A stretch of 64,000 nt of DNA, taken from NCBI RefSeq assembly GCF_021729075.1, contig NZ_JAJSAQ010000001.1:567997-631996 (forward strand). Reading direction: 5' to 3'. This stretch comes from Microbulbifer guangxiensis. GTDB taxonomy: Bacteria; Pseudomonadota; Gammaproteobacteria; Pseudomonadales; Cellvibrionaceae. The notes under the pieces are model-generated. The model worked only from the letters and a program-made list of their open reading frames with translations. It did not search any database and was not told the origin of the DNA. The position numbers were made by a program, and so were the translations under genes. Numbering within the stretch: position 1 is the first letter of the stretch; each line of letters begins with the position of its first letter. Shown piece by piece: positions 1 to 9,230 of the stretch.

Positions 1-893
1 GCCTGGGATTCCGCCAGGGAACCGGGCATAAACCGGACCCGGGCGCCCGGCCTGGCCTGTGCAAGCCAGTCCAGATCCACGCTGTAGACGTGACCGAGTT
101 TCGGATAGCCACCGATAGTCTGGCAGTCGCGCATCAACACGATTGGCTGGCCACTGGCCGGCACCTGAACCACACCGGGGCAGACCGCCTCGGACACCAG
201 GTTGCCTGGCACCTCTTCCAGCGCCTCTCCGGACAGCCGTACACCCATGCGATCGGAATCCGGGGCCACCTTGTATTCCTGCCCGAAGAACTGCCGGCGG
301 GCCGACTCGGAAAAATCGGCATACTGATTGGACGGTACCAGGCGCAGCGCCAGGGGGGCGTCATAGCGGCGCTGGAATTCAGCGGGGGCCTGCCGCAGCC
401 CGCCCCCGCTGTCCTGCCCGTATGGCAGACGGTCCGCATTCTTCAGCGGCTCTCCGTTAAGCCCGTTCAGCCCGCCGAGTCGCTCTCCCACCGTAGTGGC
501 GCGACTGCCCCAGACCGGCGGGCATTTGAAGCCACCGGCAACGGCCAGGTAACCGCGCAGGCCATCGCGGGCCATACCCGCCTGCAGCAGGCCGCCCGCA
601 GGCACACGATGGGATGACCAGGGTTGCAGTGCTTCGCCATCCAGCTGCCAGCCGCAGTCCGCGCCGGTGATGGCGATCCGCGTGGCAGAGGGAAAGCGCA
701 GTGCGAAGGGACCGAGGCAGATTTCCAGCAGCGCGGCACTGGCCGTGTTGTCGAGCAGCAGGTTGGCCCACCCAGCGGCATGAGTGTCGAGAGCGCCACC
801 GACACTGACCCCCAGGTGCTGCTGGCCGCGACGACCAGTGTCCTGGATCAGGGTGAGCGGGCCGGCCTTTTCCACAATGGCGAAGTCAGCCAT
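1..893 (-). CDS. pxpC: 5-oxoprolinase subunit C (PxpC/KipA family), partial at the window edge
   Basis: This is the large subunit of the ATP-dependent 5-oxoprolinase complex PxpABC, which opens 5-oxoproline to glutamate; older names are KipA and biotin-dependent carboxyltransferase-like. The reading frame opens with MADFAIVEKAGPLTLIQD and contains the family segments GQQHLGVSVGGALD near residue 25 and SNQYADFSESARRQFFG in the middle. About 297 codons are visible and the frame is still open at base 3, so the C-terminus lies outside the window. The ATG at 891-893 overlaps the end of pxpB by 8 bases, which implies translational coupling. PxpA would be expected next, beyond the edge. Confidence 0.88.
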   Translation of the reverse strand, partial: MADFAIVEKAGPLTLIQDTGRRGQQHLGVSVGGALDTHAAGWANLLLDNTASAALLEICLGPFALRFPSATRIAITGADCGWQLDGEALQPWSSHRVPAGGLLQAGMARDGLRGYLAVAGGFKCPPVWGSRATTVGERLGGLNGLNGEPLKNADRLPYGQDSGGGLRQAPAEFQRRYDAPLALRLVPSNQYADFSESARRQFFGQEYKVAPDSDRMGVRLSGEALEEVPGNLVSEAVCPGVVQVPASGQPIVLMRDCQTIGGYPKLGHVYSVDLDWLAQARPGARVRFMPGSLAESQ

Positions 894-1599
894 CCAGCAC
901 CCCGCCGAGCTCGAGAAAAGTGGCCCTGTCGACGGGGGTGAAGCGCACCCGGTCCCCCACCTGCAGCAGGACGCGGGGCGGGTCTTCACGGCGATCAAAC
1001 AGTGCCACCGGGCAGCGTCCGATCAGGTTCCAGCCACCGGGAGACTCGCACGGGTACACCGCTGCCTGCGGCCCGGCGATGGCAACAGCACCCATGGGAA
1101 CCCGGCGCCGGGGGGTATCCAGGCGCGGTACCCGCAGCAGCTCGGGGGTCTCCCCCATATAGGCGAAGCCGGGGCGGAACCCCAGGGCGTAAACACGGAA
1201 TTCCGTCTCGCTGTGCAGACGGACGACTTCCTCGACGGTCCTGCCGGCAAACTCCGCCACCCGCTGGAGGTCCGGCGCCACTTCCCGGCCATAGAAAACT
1301 GGCAATTCCACCTGCCGCGCACGCTCCACGCTGTCCCTTACTGCCCTGCCCGCGCCATCCGCTTCAAACTGTTGCAGCAAAACTGTGAGGCGCCGGGCAA
1401 TGGCCTGGGCATCGCAATGCAGCACATCGTAATAAACCGTGATGGAGCAATAGGAGGGCACCACATCGGTGACCCAGCCGGCCAGGGAATCGCGAATTAA
1501 ATCCACCAACAGGCGGATGCGCTGCAGGACCGTCTCGTTTGGGGTTTGCGCCAGATAGATGATGATCGACTCATCACCGGCGTCCTGTAATTGCCACAT
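886..1599 (-). CDS. pxpB: 5-oxoprolinase subunit B (PxpB/KipI family)
   Basis: A 237-residue protein of the KipI/PxpB family, the usual partner of PxpC in cytosolic 5-oxoproline hydrolysis. Visible family features are the ITVYYD segment near residue 55, the ELPVFYGREVAPDLQRVAE stretch near 100, FRPGFAYMGETPE near 140, and a C-terminal half with AIAGPQAAVYP, SPGGWNLIGR and PPRVLLQVGDRVRF. The length matches the family. It sits 17 bp after the YcsI-family gene and overlaps pxpC by 8 bp, so the genes probably form one transcript. The Bacillus subtilis homologue KipI inhibits the KinA sporulation kinase, a role not expected here. Confidence 0.9.
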   Translation of the reverse strand: MWQLQDAGDESIIIYLAQTPNETVLQRIRLLVDLIRDSLAGWVTDVVPSYCSITVYYDVLHCDAQAIARRLTVLLQQFEADGAGRAVRDSVERARQVELPVFYGREVAPDLQRVAEFAGRTVEEVVRLHSETEFRVYALGFRPGFAYMGETPELLRVPRLDTPRRRVPMGAVAIAGPQAAVYPCESPGGWNLIGRCPVALFDRREDPPRVLLQVGDRVRFTPVDRATFLELGGVLDG

Positions 1600-1616
1600 A
1601 CGTCAGCCCGTACTCC

Positions 1617-2423
1617 CTACCACTGCAGCTGCTCACGGGCACTCACCCCGGCCAGGGATTCATTGAGGTGGTCAGTCACCAGCATATGGCCCGGGCTATG
1701 CGTAATACAGAAGTCGAGGCCCGCATTGCGCACAGCCTCGATGGCTGTAACCCCGCAGGCCCAGAAGGCGGGAACTTCTCCCGCGCGAACGCGAACCGCA
1801 TCGCCGAAGTCGGTCCGCCGGATATCCGCAATCCCCAGTTCGGATGGATCGCCGGCAAATATCGGCGCGCCGTGCACGAGGGGATAGCGGGCACAGATAC
1901 TGTGAACCCGGTCGAGTGCCTCGGCGGGAAACGGACGCATGCTGACCACCAGGCGCGCGGCAAACCGCCCCACCGACTGGCAACGACGACTGGTGCGATA
2001 CATGGGCACGTTGCAGCCGTCGGTCACATTGCGCACTTCCAGTCCGTGGCCGAGCAGGGCCTCCTCGAAGGAAAAAGAACAGCCGAGGACAAAGGTCACC
2101 AGATCATCCCGCCAGAAATCGCGGATATCGGTCACCTCTTCGGCTACGCCACCAGGGGAGTGCAACTGATAGCGGGGTACGTCAGTGCGGATATCGATAT
2201 CGTCACCGAGCTCAGGCAGCAGATATTCCCCGGGCTGTGAGCGGTGCAGCAGCGCACAGGCGCGAGCGTTGGCATCACAGAAGGCTTCAAAATCCCCGGC
2301 CTGGGTGGCGGGCACGATGGCGATATTGGCCTGCACGAAACCCGGGGCCAGCCCGGAGGTGGGCCCGCAGAAATGTCCGCCCCGGATTTCCGTCCTCAGC
2401 TCCGTGGCATCACGCTGGCTCAT
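1617..2423 (-). CDS. YcsI/DUF1445-family putative hydro-lyase (D-glutamate cyclase-like)
   Basis: A 268-residue protein of the YcsI (UPF0317) family. The hallmark block FWRDDLVTFVLGCSFSFEEALL near residues 107-126 and the CGVTAIEAVRNA and ITHSPGHMLVTD segments near the C-terminus are all present. Members are annotated as putative hydro-lyases, and mammalian relatives are D-glutamate cyclases that produce 5-oxo-D-proline. That fits its position immediately before pxpB and pxpC, because the same gene neighbours occur in the B. subtilis ycsF-ycsG-ycsI-kipI-kipA cluster. Its ATG overlaps the stop codon of the upstream amidase by 4 bp (ATGA), so translation is coupled. The exact substrate is inferred from context. 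Confidence 0.82.
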   Translation of the reverse strand: MSQRDATELRTEIRGGHFCGPTSGLAPGFVQANIAIVPATQAGDFEAFCDANARACALLHRSQPGEYLLPELGDDIDIRTDVPRYQLHSPGGVAEEVTDIRDFWRDDLVTFVLGCSFSFEEALLGHGLEVRNVTDGCNVPMYRTSRRCQSVGRFAARLVVSMRPFPAEALDRVHSICARYPLVHGAPIFAGDPSELGIADIRRTDFGDAVRVRAGEVPAFWACGVTAIEAVRNAGLDFCITHSPGHMLVTDHLNESLAGVSAREQLQW

Positions 2424-3928
2424 GCTTCGACTCTCTCACGATTCTTTTCATGATCCTGTCCACGATCCTTGCCATGATCCTTTCTCCCACCCCATTGATC
2501 ACCCGGTAAAGCTGGGCGGTTATCGCTGCGGATAAAAGGCTGCCCTGCCCGCTCCACGGCCAGCGCTGCGCGCAGCACTGCCGAATCTGCATAGGGCCTG
2601 CCCACCAGCTGGACGCCGGTGGGCACGCCATTGGCGGCAATCCCGCTCGGCATGGACAGCACCGGGCAGCGGCTCAGGGTATTGAAGGGATAGGTCATGA
2701 ACCAGCCTTTGACCGGGTCCACCGCCTGCCCGTCGACGCTGACCTGGTCGCGGCTGTAATCAAAATCTGCCGGCACGTTGGTCGTACAAACGGTGGGGCA
2801 CAACAGGAAATCGCAGTCCCTGAACGCGCGCTCCAGCGACTCCCACATCTGCTGGGCATAGCCATGGGCCCAGAGAATTTCCTCCGGAGTCGCCTGCTCG
2901 GACAGGGCAAAGTAATGGCGCGCATAGGACGTCAGCTGATCGCGATACTCGGGATGATCGAATTTCTGCCGCAGCATATGCCCCATCTGCGCGCCCTGGT
3001 GGATCTGTGCCGTGCGGATACAGCGCTCGTCCCAGTCCAGGGCAACGGTATCCACCTCGGCGCCCAGACGGCGCAGCATGTCCGCGAACTCAAGGGTGTT
3101 GGCCCGCACATCACTCTCGAGCGGGTAAAAGCCCAGGTCGAGGGACAGGCCGATACGAATGCCACGCAAGTCCAGCGGTTCCGGCGCCACCACTTCCTTG
3201 GGCAATTGCGACATCAGGTCCACGGGATGGGGGCCGGCAATCAGATTGTAGAGTAGCAGCGTGTCGCGCACGCTGCGGGTCAGCACACTGTGGTGCACGT
3301 AGGGATCCACGTTGTAGGGCGGGATTTCCGGCACTCGACCATAGGAGGCCTTGAGCCCCACCAGGCCACATTGGGATGCGGGGATCCTCACCGACCCGCC
3401 CATGTCCGTGCCGTTGGCGATGGTGCAGAAACCGGCGGCAACCGCCGCAGCAGAACCGCCGGAAGAGCCGCCGGGAGTGATGGCGCGGTTCCACGGGTTC
3501 CGTGTCACGCCCCACAGGTCCGACCAGGTAAAGGCGGCCACCGAAAATTCCGGCGTCGCCGTACGCCCGCTGAACACAGCACCGGCAGCCAGCAGGCGTT
3601 CCGGCACAGGATCGGTCACGTCGGCACAGTTGTCCCGCATCAGGCGGGAGCCATTGGTGGTGATCTCACCCTTGATGAAGGTCTCATCCTTGATCGCGGT
3701 ATTGATCCCCTCCAGCGGACGCGCCTCGCCACGGCGATAGGCGCCCTCTGCCTGACGGGCTTCCTGTAATGCGCGCTCGAAATGCCGTGCGGTAAAAGCA
3801 TTGATCGCCGCACCGGAGGATTCGATGCGGTCTGTCTGGGCACGCAGGATTTCCACTGGCGAGATCTCGCCCTTCCTGAAAAGCCCAATTGCTTCACAGG
3901 CATCGAGATAACACAGATCCTCGGACAT
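2420..3928 (-). CDS. Amidase signature-family enzyme
   Basis: A 502-residue amidase of the Ser-cisSer-Lys class. The catalytic Lys lies in NTAIKDETF (about residue 80), the cis-Ser and nucleophile Ser lie in GGSSGGSAAA (about 155) and TDMGGSVRIPAS (about 175), and CGLVGLKASYGR follows. Such enzymes hydrolyse amide bonds of small molecules, and the substrate cannot be read from sequence. It heads the operon with the YcsI and Pxp genes, so it may release 5-oxoproline or a related lactam or amide for that pathway; this is inference. The last 20 residues are odd: a charged tail built of four imperfect 4-residue units, absent from ordinary amidases, encoded by a 12-bp tandem repeat. Confidence 0.85.
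   Translation of the reverse strand: MSEDLCYLDACEAIGLFRKGEISPVEILRAQTDRIESSGAAINAFTARHFERALQEARQAEGAYRRGEARPLEGINTAIKDETFIKGEITTNGSRLMRDNCADVTDPVPERLLAAGAVFSGRTATPEFSVAAFTWSDLWGVTRNPWNRAITPGGSSGGSAAAVAAGFCTIANGTDMGGSVRIPASQCGLVGLKASYGRVPEIPPYNVDPYVHHSVLTRSVRDTLLLYNLIAGPHPVDLMSQLPKEVVAPEPLDLRGIRIGLSLDLGFYPLESDVRANTLEFADMLRRLGAEVDTVALDWDERCIRTAQIHQGAQMGHMLRQKFDHPEYRDQLTSYARHYFALSEQATPEEILWAHGYAQQMWESLERAFRDCDFLLCPTVCTTNVPADFDYSRDQVSVDGQAVDPVKGWFMTYPFNTLSRCPVLSMPSGIAANGVPTGVQLVGRPYADSAVLRAALAVERAGQPFIRSDNRPALPGDQWGGRKDHGKDRGQDHEKNRERVEA
2435..2482 (-). repeat. Four imperfect 12-bp tandem repeats in the 3' end of the amidase gene
   Basis: The DNA encodes the units KDHG, KDRG, QDHE and KNRE in order, each from a 12-bp copy of an AAGGATCRTGGA-like word. 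The unit lengths are exact multiples of three, so copy-number changes would keep the frame and the downstream ATGA overlap. It looks like slippage-generated sequence added to the end of the gene. Confidence 0.7.
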
Positions 3929-4072
3929 GGAACACCCTGCTGTTATTGTTGGAAGTGGTTCAGTCCAGTTTGCGCAAATCCACGATGCAGCTTAAGTGAC
4001 GAACTAATGGCGCGACCGATAGGCCAGAGCGTAATCCCGCAGGGTCTCCGGCCTGTCGCTGTTGAATCCGGC

Positions 4073-6001
4073 TCAGCCTCCGGCGGCCGTTTCCATCGGG
4101 GTTTCCTGCTCTTCCGATTCCACCGTGACTGGCAGGCGTCCCGTGGGCAGGGCATCGCTCACCAGTGCAGAGGCCAGGGCGCGGTAGATGGGCCCCTGCA
4201 ACAGATCGCCGGTGCCGATATAGGCCTTGTAGTCGAAACTCGCCAGGTGCAGGTCCGCCAGGCGCTGGAAACGTGCTGCCTCATAGGGCGAACGCATGCT
4301 GACAAAGACGGTTTTCTGTCCCCGCTCGCGGGCGATGGCGAGACTTTTGCGATAGGTTTCGTAGAGGTCGTCGAGTGCCATGGGCGGACGCTGCAGGCGG
4401 CCAAGGTCCTCCATGCCACCAAGCTCCACCGCACTCTCACCGGGTACGATGCTGGCGACGATCAGCACGTCACCGCTGGTGGCCTGCAACCGCTCCAGCG
4501 CGGTGTGCGGGTCGAGCACTTCCACCGCTGCGTTGGTCACACCCTCCAGAGACAGGCGGAAAGCCTCGCCCACGGCGGGCGCTGGTGCGATCACCTGGAT
4601 CTTCCCGCCCTTTTTATCCAGTACCGGCAGGACACCCTCAGCGGGCGGGTAGATGGCACTGACTGCGGCGCTCGCCAGCTCATCGGCCAACCGGGCATGC
4701 TGCGGATCCGCCAGGACCTGCTCGGCCTTTTTACGCTTCTCGTTCTCGCTGGCGGCAATCCACTGCGAATCGATATAGCGTTGCTTCAGGGACTCAATCC
4801 GGGCCAGGGAAGCATCGATCTCCGCTTCCGAAAGCTCGCCTTCAAGCACGGCCTCCACGGCGCGGTCGATGATCTGGTCGAGACGCGCAATATCTTCCGG
4901 GAAACGGATTTTCAATGGCATCAGCGCGATATCCGCACCGGCGGCAAAGGTTTTCACCACCGCATCTTCCACCGAGAAATAATCACTGATGCCGGCCATG
5001 CCGAGAGAGTCGGTAACGATCACGCCCTCGTAGCCCATGTCATCGCGCAGGAGATCGGTGAGGATACGACGGGAGAGTGTCGCCGGCACCACGATCTCTT
5101 CGCCATCGAGGGAGACCAGTGTCGTGTCATCGAGGGCCGGATATTGGATATGGGCCGTCATGGTCAGTGCTGGCTGGGCCTGGTCGAAGGCACGGCTAAA
5201 CGGCAGCAGGTCCATGGCCCGGGCCTGCTCGAGGGAACGGTCCACCCGCGGCAGACCGGTGTGACTGTCCACCGAGGTATCTCCGTGACCCGGGAAGTGC
5301 TTGACCGTGGCTGCCACCTGCTGCTCCTGGAACGCACGGATCGCGGCGATACCCAGTTCCGCCACCACTTCCGGCTTCTCCGAATAGGAGCGCACATTGA
5401 TGACCGGATTCTCCGGGTTGCTGTTCACATCGAGGGTCGGGGCAAAATTCACATTAAAGCCGAGAGCCCGCAACTGTTCCGCCATCGCCGCTGCGGTCTC
5501 CCCGGCAAAGCGATCGCCATGGAGGGGGAAAGTGGCTCCAATCGCCATATTGCCGGCAAAAGCGACCACCTCCGCCCGGGGCAGGCGGTGCACCCTGCCC
5601 CCCTCCTGGTCGATACCGATCAGCAGCGGGCTGCCCAGGTGAGAGGCCGCCGCAGCGGCCTGCAGGTCGCTGTTCAAGCCGATGATCTGGTCGACACTTT
5701 CCAGGTTGTCTGCAAACAGGATGACACCTCCGACTCCGGTGTCGCTGATCATCCTGGCAAGGGCCCCGGGCAGCTCCGTCACCGGCTCCGCACAGTGACC
5801 ACGGTTCTCCTCGGTGCGCTGCTGGTCCGGGCAGAAGTAGCGTATATCCAGCATGATTTTCTGGGCGATCTTGTCCCGCAGGAGCTGGGCGCGCTGCTCG
5901 GAGCCATCACTGCCACAGGCACTAATCGAACCCATGAGGGCCACCGCAGTGGCAAGCGCCCCGGAACGGCGCAGAAGATTCAGGAGACGGGTAGGCATCA
6001 T
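4073..6001 (-). CDS. Glycoside hydrolase family 3 lipoprotein (beta-N-acetylhexosaminidase-like)
   Basis: A protein of about 642 residues with a lipoprotein signal: basic start, hydrophobic stretch, then ISAC as lipobox near residue 28. The GH3 domain follows, with LIGIDQEGGRVHRLP, GFNVNFAPTLDVN, the KHFPGHGDTSVDSHTGLP segment that in NagZ-type enzymes carries the His general acid/base, and VIVTDSLGMAG with the Asp nucleophile. A C-terminal alpha/beta domain makes it longer than E. coli NagZ (about 340). It is likely an outer-membrane or periplasmic beta-N-acetylglucosaminidase acting on muropeptides or chitin-type substrates. The start is taken at the first of two ATG codons (6001); an upstream in-frame GTG at 6022 is possible. 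It appears monocistronic. Confidence 0.85.
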   Translation of the reverse strand: MMPTRLLNLLRRSGALATAVALMGSISACGSDGSEQRAQLLRDKIAQKIMLDIRYFCPDQQRTEENRGHCAEPVTELPGALARMISDTGVGGVILFADNLESVDQIIGLNSDLQAAAAASHLGSPLLIGIDQEGGRVHRLPRAEVVAFAGNMAIGATFPLHGDRFAGETAAAMAEQLRALGFNVNFAPTLDVNSNPENPVINVRSYSEKPEVVAELGIAAIRAFQEQQVAATVKHFPGHGDTSVDSHTGLPRVDRSLEQARAMDLLPFSRAFDQAQPALTMTAHIQYPALDDTTLVSLDGEEIVVPATLSRRILTDLLRDDMGYEGVIVTDSLGMAGISDYFSVEDAVVKTFAAGADIALMPLKIRFPEDIARLDQIIDRAVEAVLEGELSEAEIDASLARIESLKQRYIDSQWIAASENEKRKKAEQVLADPQHARLADELASAAVSAIYPPAEGVLPVLDKKGGKIQVIAPAPAVGEAFRLSLEGVTNAAVEVLDPHTALERLQATSGDVLIVASIVPGESAVELGGMEDLGRLQRPPMALDDLYETYRKSLAIARERGQKTVFVSMRSPYEAARFQRLADLHLASFDYKAYIGTGDLLQGPIYRALASALVSDALPTGRLPVTVESEEQETPMETAAGG

Positions 6002-6124
6002 CGGGGATAATCCATTATTCACTTTTAAAAAATCTGGAATATTTTATTCTGCCGGAGAAGCGATGGCTGCACAAGCGCTCAATAACACGAAGGTGCATGA
6101 CATCACAGGTTCCCTCTCCAGCAT

Positions 6125-6149
6125 AAAAAAGGGCCGGACGAGCCGGCCC
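6125..6149 (-). terminator. Rho-independent terminator after the TonB receptor gene
   Basis: A perfect 7-bp GGGCCGG/CCGGCCC stem with a 5-nt loop is followed, on the minus strand, by six T residues. It lies about 120 bp past the stop codon of the TonB-dependent receptor. Confidence 0.85.
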
Positions 6150-6271
6150 AAATGCTGGGAGAGTAGCGGCCAGGTGCACTCACTACCAGCCATCCTGCGC
6201 CGGGGGCAGTAACCTCTTACCCCGCGTGGAATGTCCGGCTCGCACCGACCAACTATCAGGAGGGGCTTCGC

Positions 6272-8788
6272 TTAAAAGTCATAGGAAAGACTCAGGCCAA
6301 TGGTGCGGGGAGTCGCATTGAAGATCCGACGACCGAGCACCCCACCAGACTGGCTGGACACAATGGGGTCGTCATTCAGCAGGTTGCTGGCCCAAAGACC
6401 TGCGGCAATCTTATCGAAACGCATACCCGCATTGGCATGAACCAGGGTGTAGGCGGGGCGCACCCAGGGGGTCCAGGTATCCTTGGTCACCTGCCCGGTT
6501 TCAGCATCAGTGATCAGTACACTGTCTTCACGGTCGGTATTGGTCTCGTCCACGTAGTTACCGCGCAGTGAAGCCCACAGCGGATATCCCGCAATTTCAC
6601 CAGAGTAACTGACACCAATATTGTGCTTCCACTTCGGCGAACCACCCAGAAGGTCACCCTCGACCCAGGTACGACAAGCGTAGTCGTCACCGGTAGAGCC
6701 ACCGGTGTTCTTGTACATACAGTGTGTCAGAGTATCGGTAAAGCGGCCCTCTGTCGTCGCTGTGGAATACGTCAGTGACCAGTTGTCATTGAGCCTGTAG
6801 CGGGAAGAAAACTCCCAGCCCTTGGTTTCGGCATCCGGCCCGTTTTCGGTGCCATTGATGGGGAAACCATACTCCACTGCCTGCGAGCGATAGGTCTGGG
6901 GATCCTTCCAGTTCATCTGGTAGACATTGGTCTGCAGATACAGCTGCTGGTCGAAGAAGTAACCCTTCAGGCCCAGCTCGAAGTTATCAATGGAATCCGG
7001 CTCATAGAACTTGGAATCATCTGCTACTTCATAGCCGGCATAGTCGCGGAAGTTATTCCGCCCACCGCGGCGGAAACCTTGGGAAAGTGTCACATAAGCC
7101 AGAACATCCTGATTGATGTCATAAGAGGCATTGAGTTTGAAGAAGCTCTTGTTGTCTTCCCCACCTTCCGTCCGCAGATCCTGGTCCGGTAGGGCAAATG
7201 TGTGATCCAGCAGGATAGTGTGACGCTTGTCTTCATAGTTAAAGACACGCGCACCTGCAGTTACGGTCAACTTGTCCGTGACACTGTAAGAAAATTCACC
7301 AAAAACCGCGTCTTCTGAATAAGTACCCCGGTAGTCTTCCTCGTAACCGACATCGGTTACACTCGCGACACGCTTCCAGGAAAGCTCCTCATCAATGGTC
7401 GGGATAATCTCTCTGAATGCAATAGAGCTATCCTGCTCAGTCGTGTAGAAACCAACGATCCACTCGTAACTGTCATTTGGCGCAGATACCAGTCGGGTCT
7501 CGTGACTGAAGCCTTCATAGGCATTATCAAATGTCATGTAAGCAGTGATGTTGGTATCTGCCGCACCAAATCCTGCCCAGCCGTAATAGGCATAGCCCTG
7601 GCTGGTATAATCGGCCTCGCCAATACTGGTGTCTTCAAACTTTGAGGTGCTGGATGTCAGGGTTGCAAAACCCAGATCGAGGTTGATATCCAGCACATCC
7701 AGGGAGAAATCCTTGTCGGCATACTCCTCGTGGGGCGAGATGATCGTGTGATCATTGATGGCATAAGGGGTTTTGAAGTCCCCGAAATCCATTGACGCAT
7801 ATTTTGGATCAGCCTCAGACAACGGCAGGCGGTTGGCACCGCGAGTACCATGAGCCAGCTGGTCCTGCTGCATATGGGTAAGCTTGACATCCAGATTTTC
7901 TGTGGGGGCCCAGAGCGCTGCGATTTTGGCCGTAGTCACCTCTTGCCAGTTGTCATCCTCGTAGATGGCCTGATTCGGGTTCGGATCACTGATATAGGCA
8001 TCATCCCCGGTCCTCCACGGCGGATTCGCAGCGCGGTCAACATATCCGGCCTCGTCCAGGAATGCCGCAGATGCGCGAACCGCAAAGGTATCGGAAACCG
8101 GCAGGTTCACCACAAAGTCGGTGTCGTTACTGAGCCCCCCTCCGTCGACCTGGTAGGCCGCGGTATTCACACTGAACTCAAATTCGTCGAGCGTGGGCTC
8201 GTTCGTGATATAGCGGATAGTGCCACCGAGGCTACCGGCACCGTAAAGGGTACCCTGCGGGCCCAGCAGTTTTTCAACACGGTTGATGTCCTTGATTCGG
8301 AATCCCAGCTTTGGCAGGGGCGTATCATCAATGTAGTAAGCCAGCGTACTCTTGACGAACTGTTCCAGGTTGTTGGCACTGACGGGGGATACGTTGAGAC
8401 CACGGACGGTCACGGAGTCAGCAAAGCGTGCACCACTATCCGGCGCGCTGATCTCGACGCTGTCCTGTATCAGGCGCTTGACGTCGGTGATGTTTTGCTC
8501 ACGCAAAGCCTCGCCCGAGATCGCAGTGATATTCATCGGCAGGTCAGAAGCAGCGGAGGCACGCTTGGTGGCAGTCACCACCAACTCTTCAACTGCGGCA
8601 TCACTGCCTCTTTTCACAGTCTTTTTCTTCGACTTTTGCTCTCCCGCGGAGGTGGTGGCAGAAGTCGCCACGCTACTCTCTTTCGCCTCTTGCGCCCCTG
8701 CTTCATCTTGCCCATACAGGACGGGTGCAAATGTCAGCGTCAGAGAGGAAATTAAAAATGCGAGCGGTGTTTTTTTGAACGGCAACAT
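6272..8788 (-). CDS. TonB-dependent outer-membrane receptor
   Basis: An 838-residue receptor with a signal peptide (MLPFKKTPLAFLISSLTLTF, cleaved near YGQ). A Ser/Thr/Lys-rich linker follows, then EELVVTATKR as TonB-box-like segment, and a plug domain with LPMNITAISGEALREQ, VTVRGLNV and LGPQGTLYGAGSLGGTIRYIT near residues 175-195. The remainder is a beta-barrel ending in aromatic Phe (GLSLSYDF), as outer-membrane proteins do. Length is normal for the family. The ligand cannot be deduced; the barrel resembles receptors for organic ligands or oligosaccharides as much as siderophore receptors. It is transcribed divergently from a LysR regulator gene that may control it. Confidence 0.9.
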   Translation of the reverse strand: MLPFKKTPLAFLISSLTLTFAPVLYGQDEAGAQEAKESSVATSATTSAGEQKSKKKTVKRGSDAAVEELVVTATKRASAASDLPMNITAISGEALREQNITDVKRLIQDSVEISAPDSGARFADSVTVRGLNVSPVSANNLEQFVKSTLAYYIDDTPLPKLGFRIKDINRVEKLLGPQGTLYGAGSLGGTIRYITNEPTLDEFEFSVNTAAYQVDGGGLSNDTDFVVNLPVSDTFAVRASAAFLDEAGYVDRAANPPWRTGDDAYISDPNPNQAIYEDDNWQEVTTAKIAALWAPTENLDVKLTHMQQDQLAHGTRGANRLPLSEADPKYASMDFGDFKTPYAINDHTIISPHEEYADKDFSLDVLDINLDLGFATLTSSTSKFEDTSIGEADYTSQGYAYYGWAGFGAADTNITAYMTFDNAYEGFSHETRLVSAPNDSYEWIVGFYTTEQDSSIAFREIIPTIDEELSWKRVASVTDVGYEEDYRGTYSEDAVFGEFSYSVTDKLTVTAGARVFNYEDKRHTILLDHTFALPDQDLRTEGGEDNKSFFKLNASYDINQDVLAYVTLSQGFRRGGRNNFRDYAGYEVADDSKFYEPDSIDNFELGLKGYFFDQQLYLQTNVYQMNWKDPQTYRSQAVEYGFPINGTENGPDAETKGWEFSSRYRLNDNWSLTYSTATTEGRFTDTLTHCMYKNTGGSTGDDYACRTWVEGDLLGGSPKWKHNIGVSYSGEIAGYPLWASLRGNYVDETNTDREDSVLITDAETGQVTKDTWTPWVRPAYTLVHANAGMRFDKIAAGLWASNLLNDDPIVSSQSGGVLGRRIFNATPRTIGLSLSYDF

Positions 8789-9230
8789 ACCCTGATCCTT
8801 ATTTTTCTGATTGACCTAAGCACGGGCGCACAGACTCCTCACCCTTGGCTCCAGCATCGCGCAGCCGCGATGTAATCGAAAAATATCAACCATAGGTCTG
8901 GGCGATACTTCCACTGCCCCACCCTGCAGACAGGTTTCCGCGCACGCTCACGGTGCAGAAAATAAGACAGAAGTGCGCGCCGGCACCGATTTTGCGCGCT
9001 GAAACCCACTACCAACAGCAATGTTCAGGGGCTGTATTGGATTTCACCCCCGCGGCGGCCTCCCCCCCCGACCGGGATTTTCTGCCGCTTTTTACGTGAG
9101 TAGTGAGCTAAAATGCAGGGCTTTTCAGCAGCAGGCGGCCCTGATAGAGTCACAACCATCGGCACTGCCGATGGCAGCCATAGGCCGTCACGGATTGGAA
9201 AAGCAGAATAACGAAGTACCGGAGTTCCCG
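8789..9230. other. Divergent intergenic region, TonB receptor / LysR regulator
   Basis: 442 bp without a credible gene; the longer open frames show no family resemblance. It must hold the promoters of both flanking genes. A run of nine C residues lies near 9064. No clear -35/-10 pair or LysR box could be assigned. Confidence 0.5.

Noticed and set aside
90..617. Plus-strand open frame of 175 codons
   Set aside because: It is the shadow of pxpC on the other str and shows no family resemblance of its own.
3782..6010. 742-codon plus-strand open frame opposite the GH3 gene
   Set aside because: Its length comes from the G+C-rich codon pattern of the minus-strand GH3 lipoprotein, whose signal peptide and active-site motifs are clear.
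8839..9021. 60-codon minus-strand frame between the TonB receptor and LysR
   Set aside because: No Shine-Dalgarno sequence, no recognisable features, and position in a divergent promoter region.
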